Shown here in pieces: positions 32,917 to 32,948 of a DNA stretch of 32,948 bases. The stretch spans positions 225-33,172 of the forward strand of contig PLXK01000193.1 of the NCBI GenBank assembly GCA_003151415.1. The letters are read 5' to 3'. Every line of letters starts with the position of its first letter. Position 1 is the stretch's first letter. Source of the DNA: Bacteroidota bacterium. GTDB lineage: Bacteria > Bacteroidota > Bacteroidia > Palsa-965. A program made the position numbers and the translations under genes. Under the pieces are notes generated by a model that made no database searches, was not told the origin of the DNA, and saw only the letters and a list, made by a program, of their open reading frames with translations.

Positions 32917-32948
32917 TGGCTCTATCCTGAGGACAAATGTAATTATGC

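Overview
This window reads as a chromosome segment from a Bacteroidota bacterium, plausibly near the Chitinophagia or Sphingobacteriia; the order cannot be fixed from sequence alone. The evidence is type IX secretion (T9SS) sorting domains of both type A and type B, a PorP/SprF-family protein, a SusC-like OMP_b-brl_3 receptor, LytTR signalling, and promoter boxes of the Bacteroidota form TAnnTTTG with an upstream TTTG.

Layout. 1-1770 (minus): the 5' end of a multi-HAMP sensor kinase, preceded by a LytTR response regulator. 1771-2725: AT-rich intergenic DNA with two overlapping palindromes. 2726-5503 (plus): a secreted right-handed beta-helix protein with a type A sorting domain and a strong terminator. 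5681-6064: a small DUF4345-like membrane protein. 6178-6742: a degenerate array with a 21-nt period. 6961-8922 (minus): a small T9SS cargo protein and a short-chain dehydrogenase. 9190-11600 (plus): a TonB-dependent receptor-like gene split by a -1 frameshift exactly at an A AAA AAC heptamer. 11601-12369: a dispersed structured repeat and a decayed AraC 3' fragment, followed by an intact AraC-family regulator (12370-13449).

13836-28865 (plus) is the centrepiece, a tightly spaced four-gene T9SS surface cassette. It encodes a 3285-residue FN3/LamG cargo protein with a type A tail, a 1123-residue cadherin-like-repeat cargo protein with a type B (CHU_C) tail, a PorP/SprF-family outer-membrane protein with an added C-terminal coiled coil, and a coiled-coil OmpA-family protein. 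A reasonable model is that the two large proteins are exported adhesins, the PorP/SprF protein is the partner for the type B cargo, and the OmpA protein ties the assembly to peptidoglycan. This model is inference.

28904-32948: a terminator, tRNA-Cys (minus), a four-helix membrane protein (minus), a second and indel-free 21-nt array of 24 units (29873-30376), folB (minus), a heptamer repeat cluster with inverted arms, gltX (minus), and a second full copy of the dispersed structured repeat.

The most unusual signals are the two unrelated-looking 21-nt arrays that share a GACAAA core, the frameshift in the receptor, and the T9SS cassette with its shared AFVNGVCRGV module.
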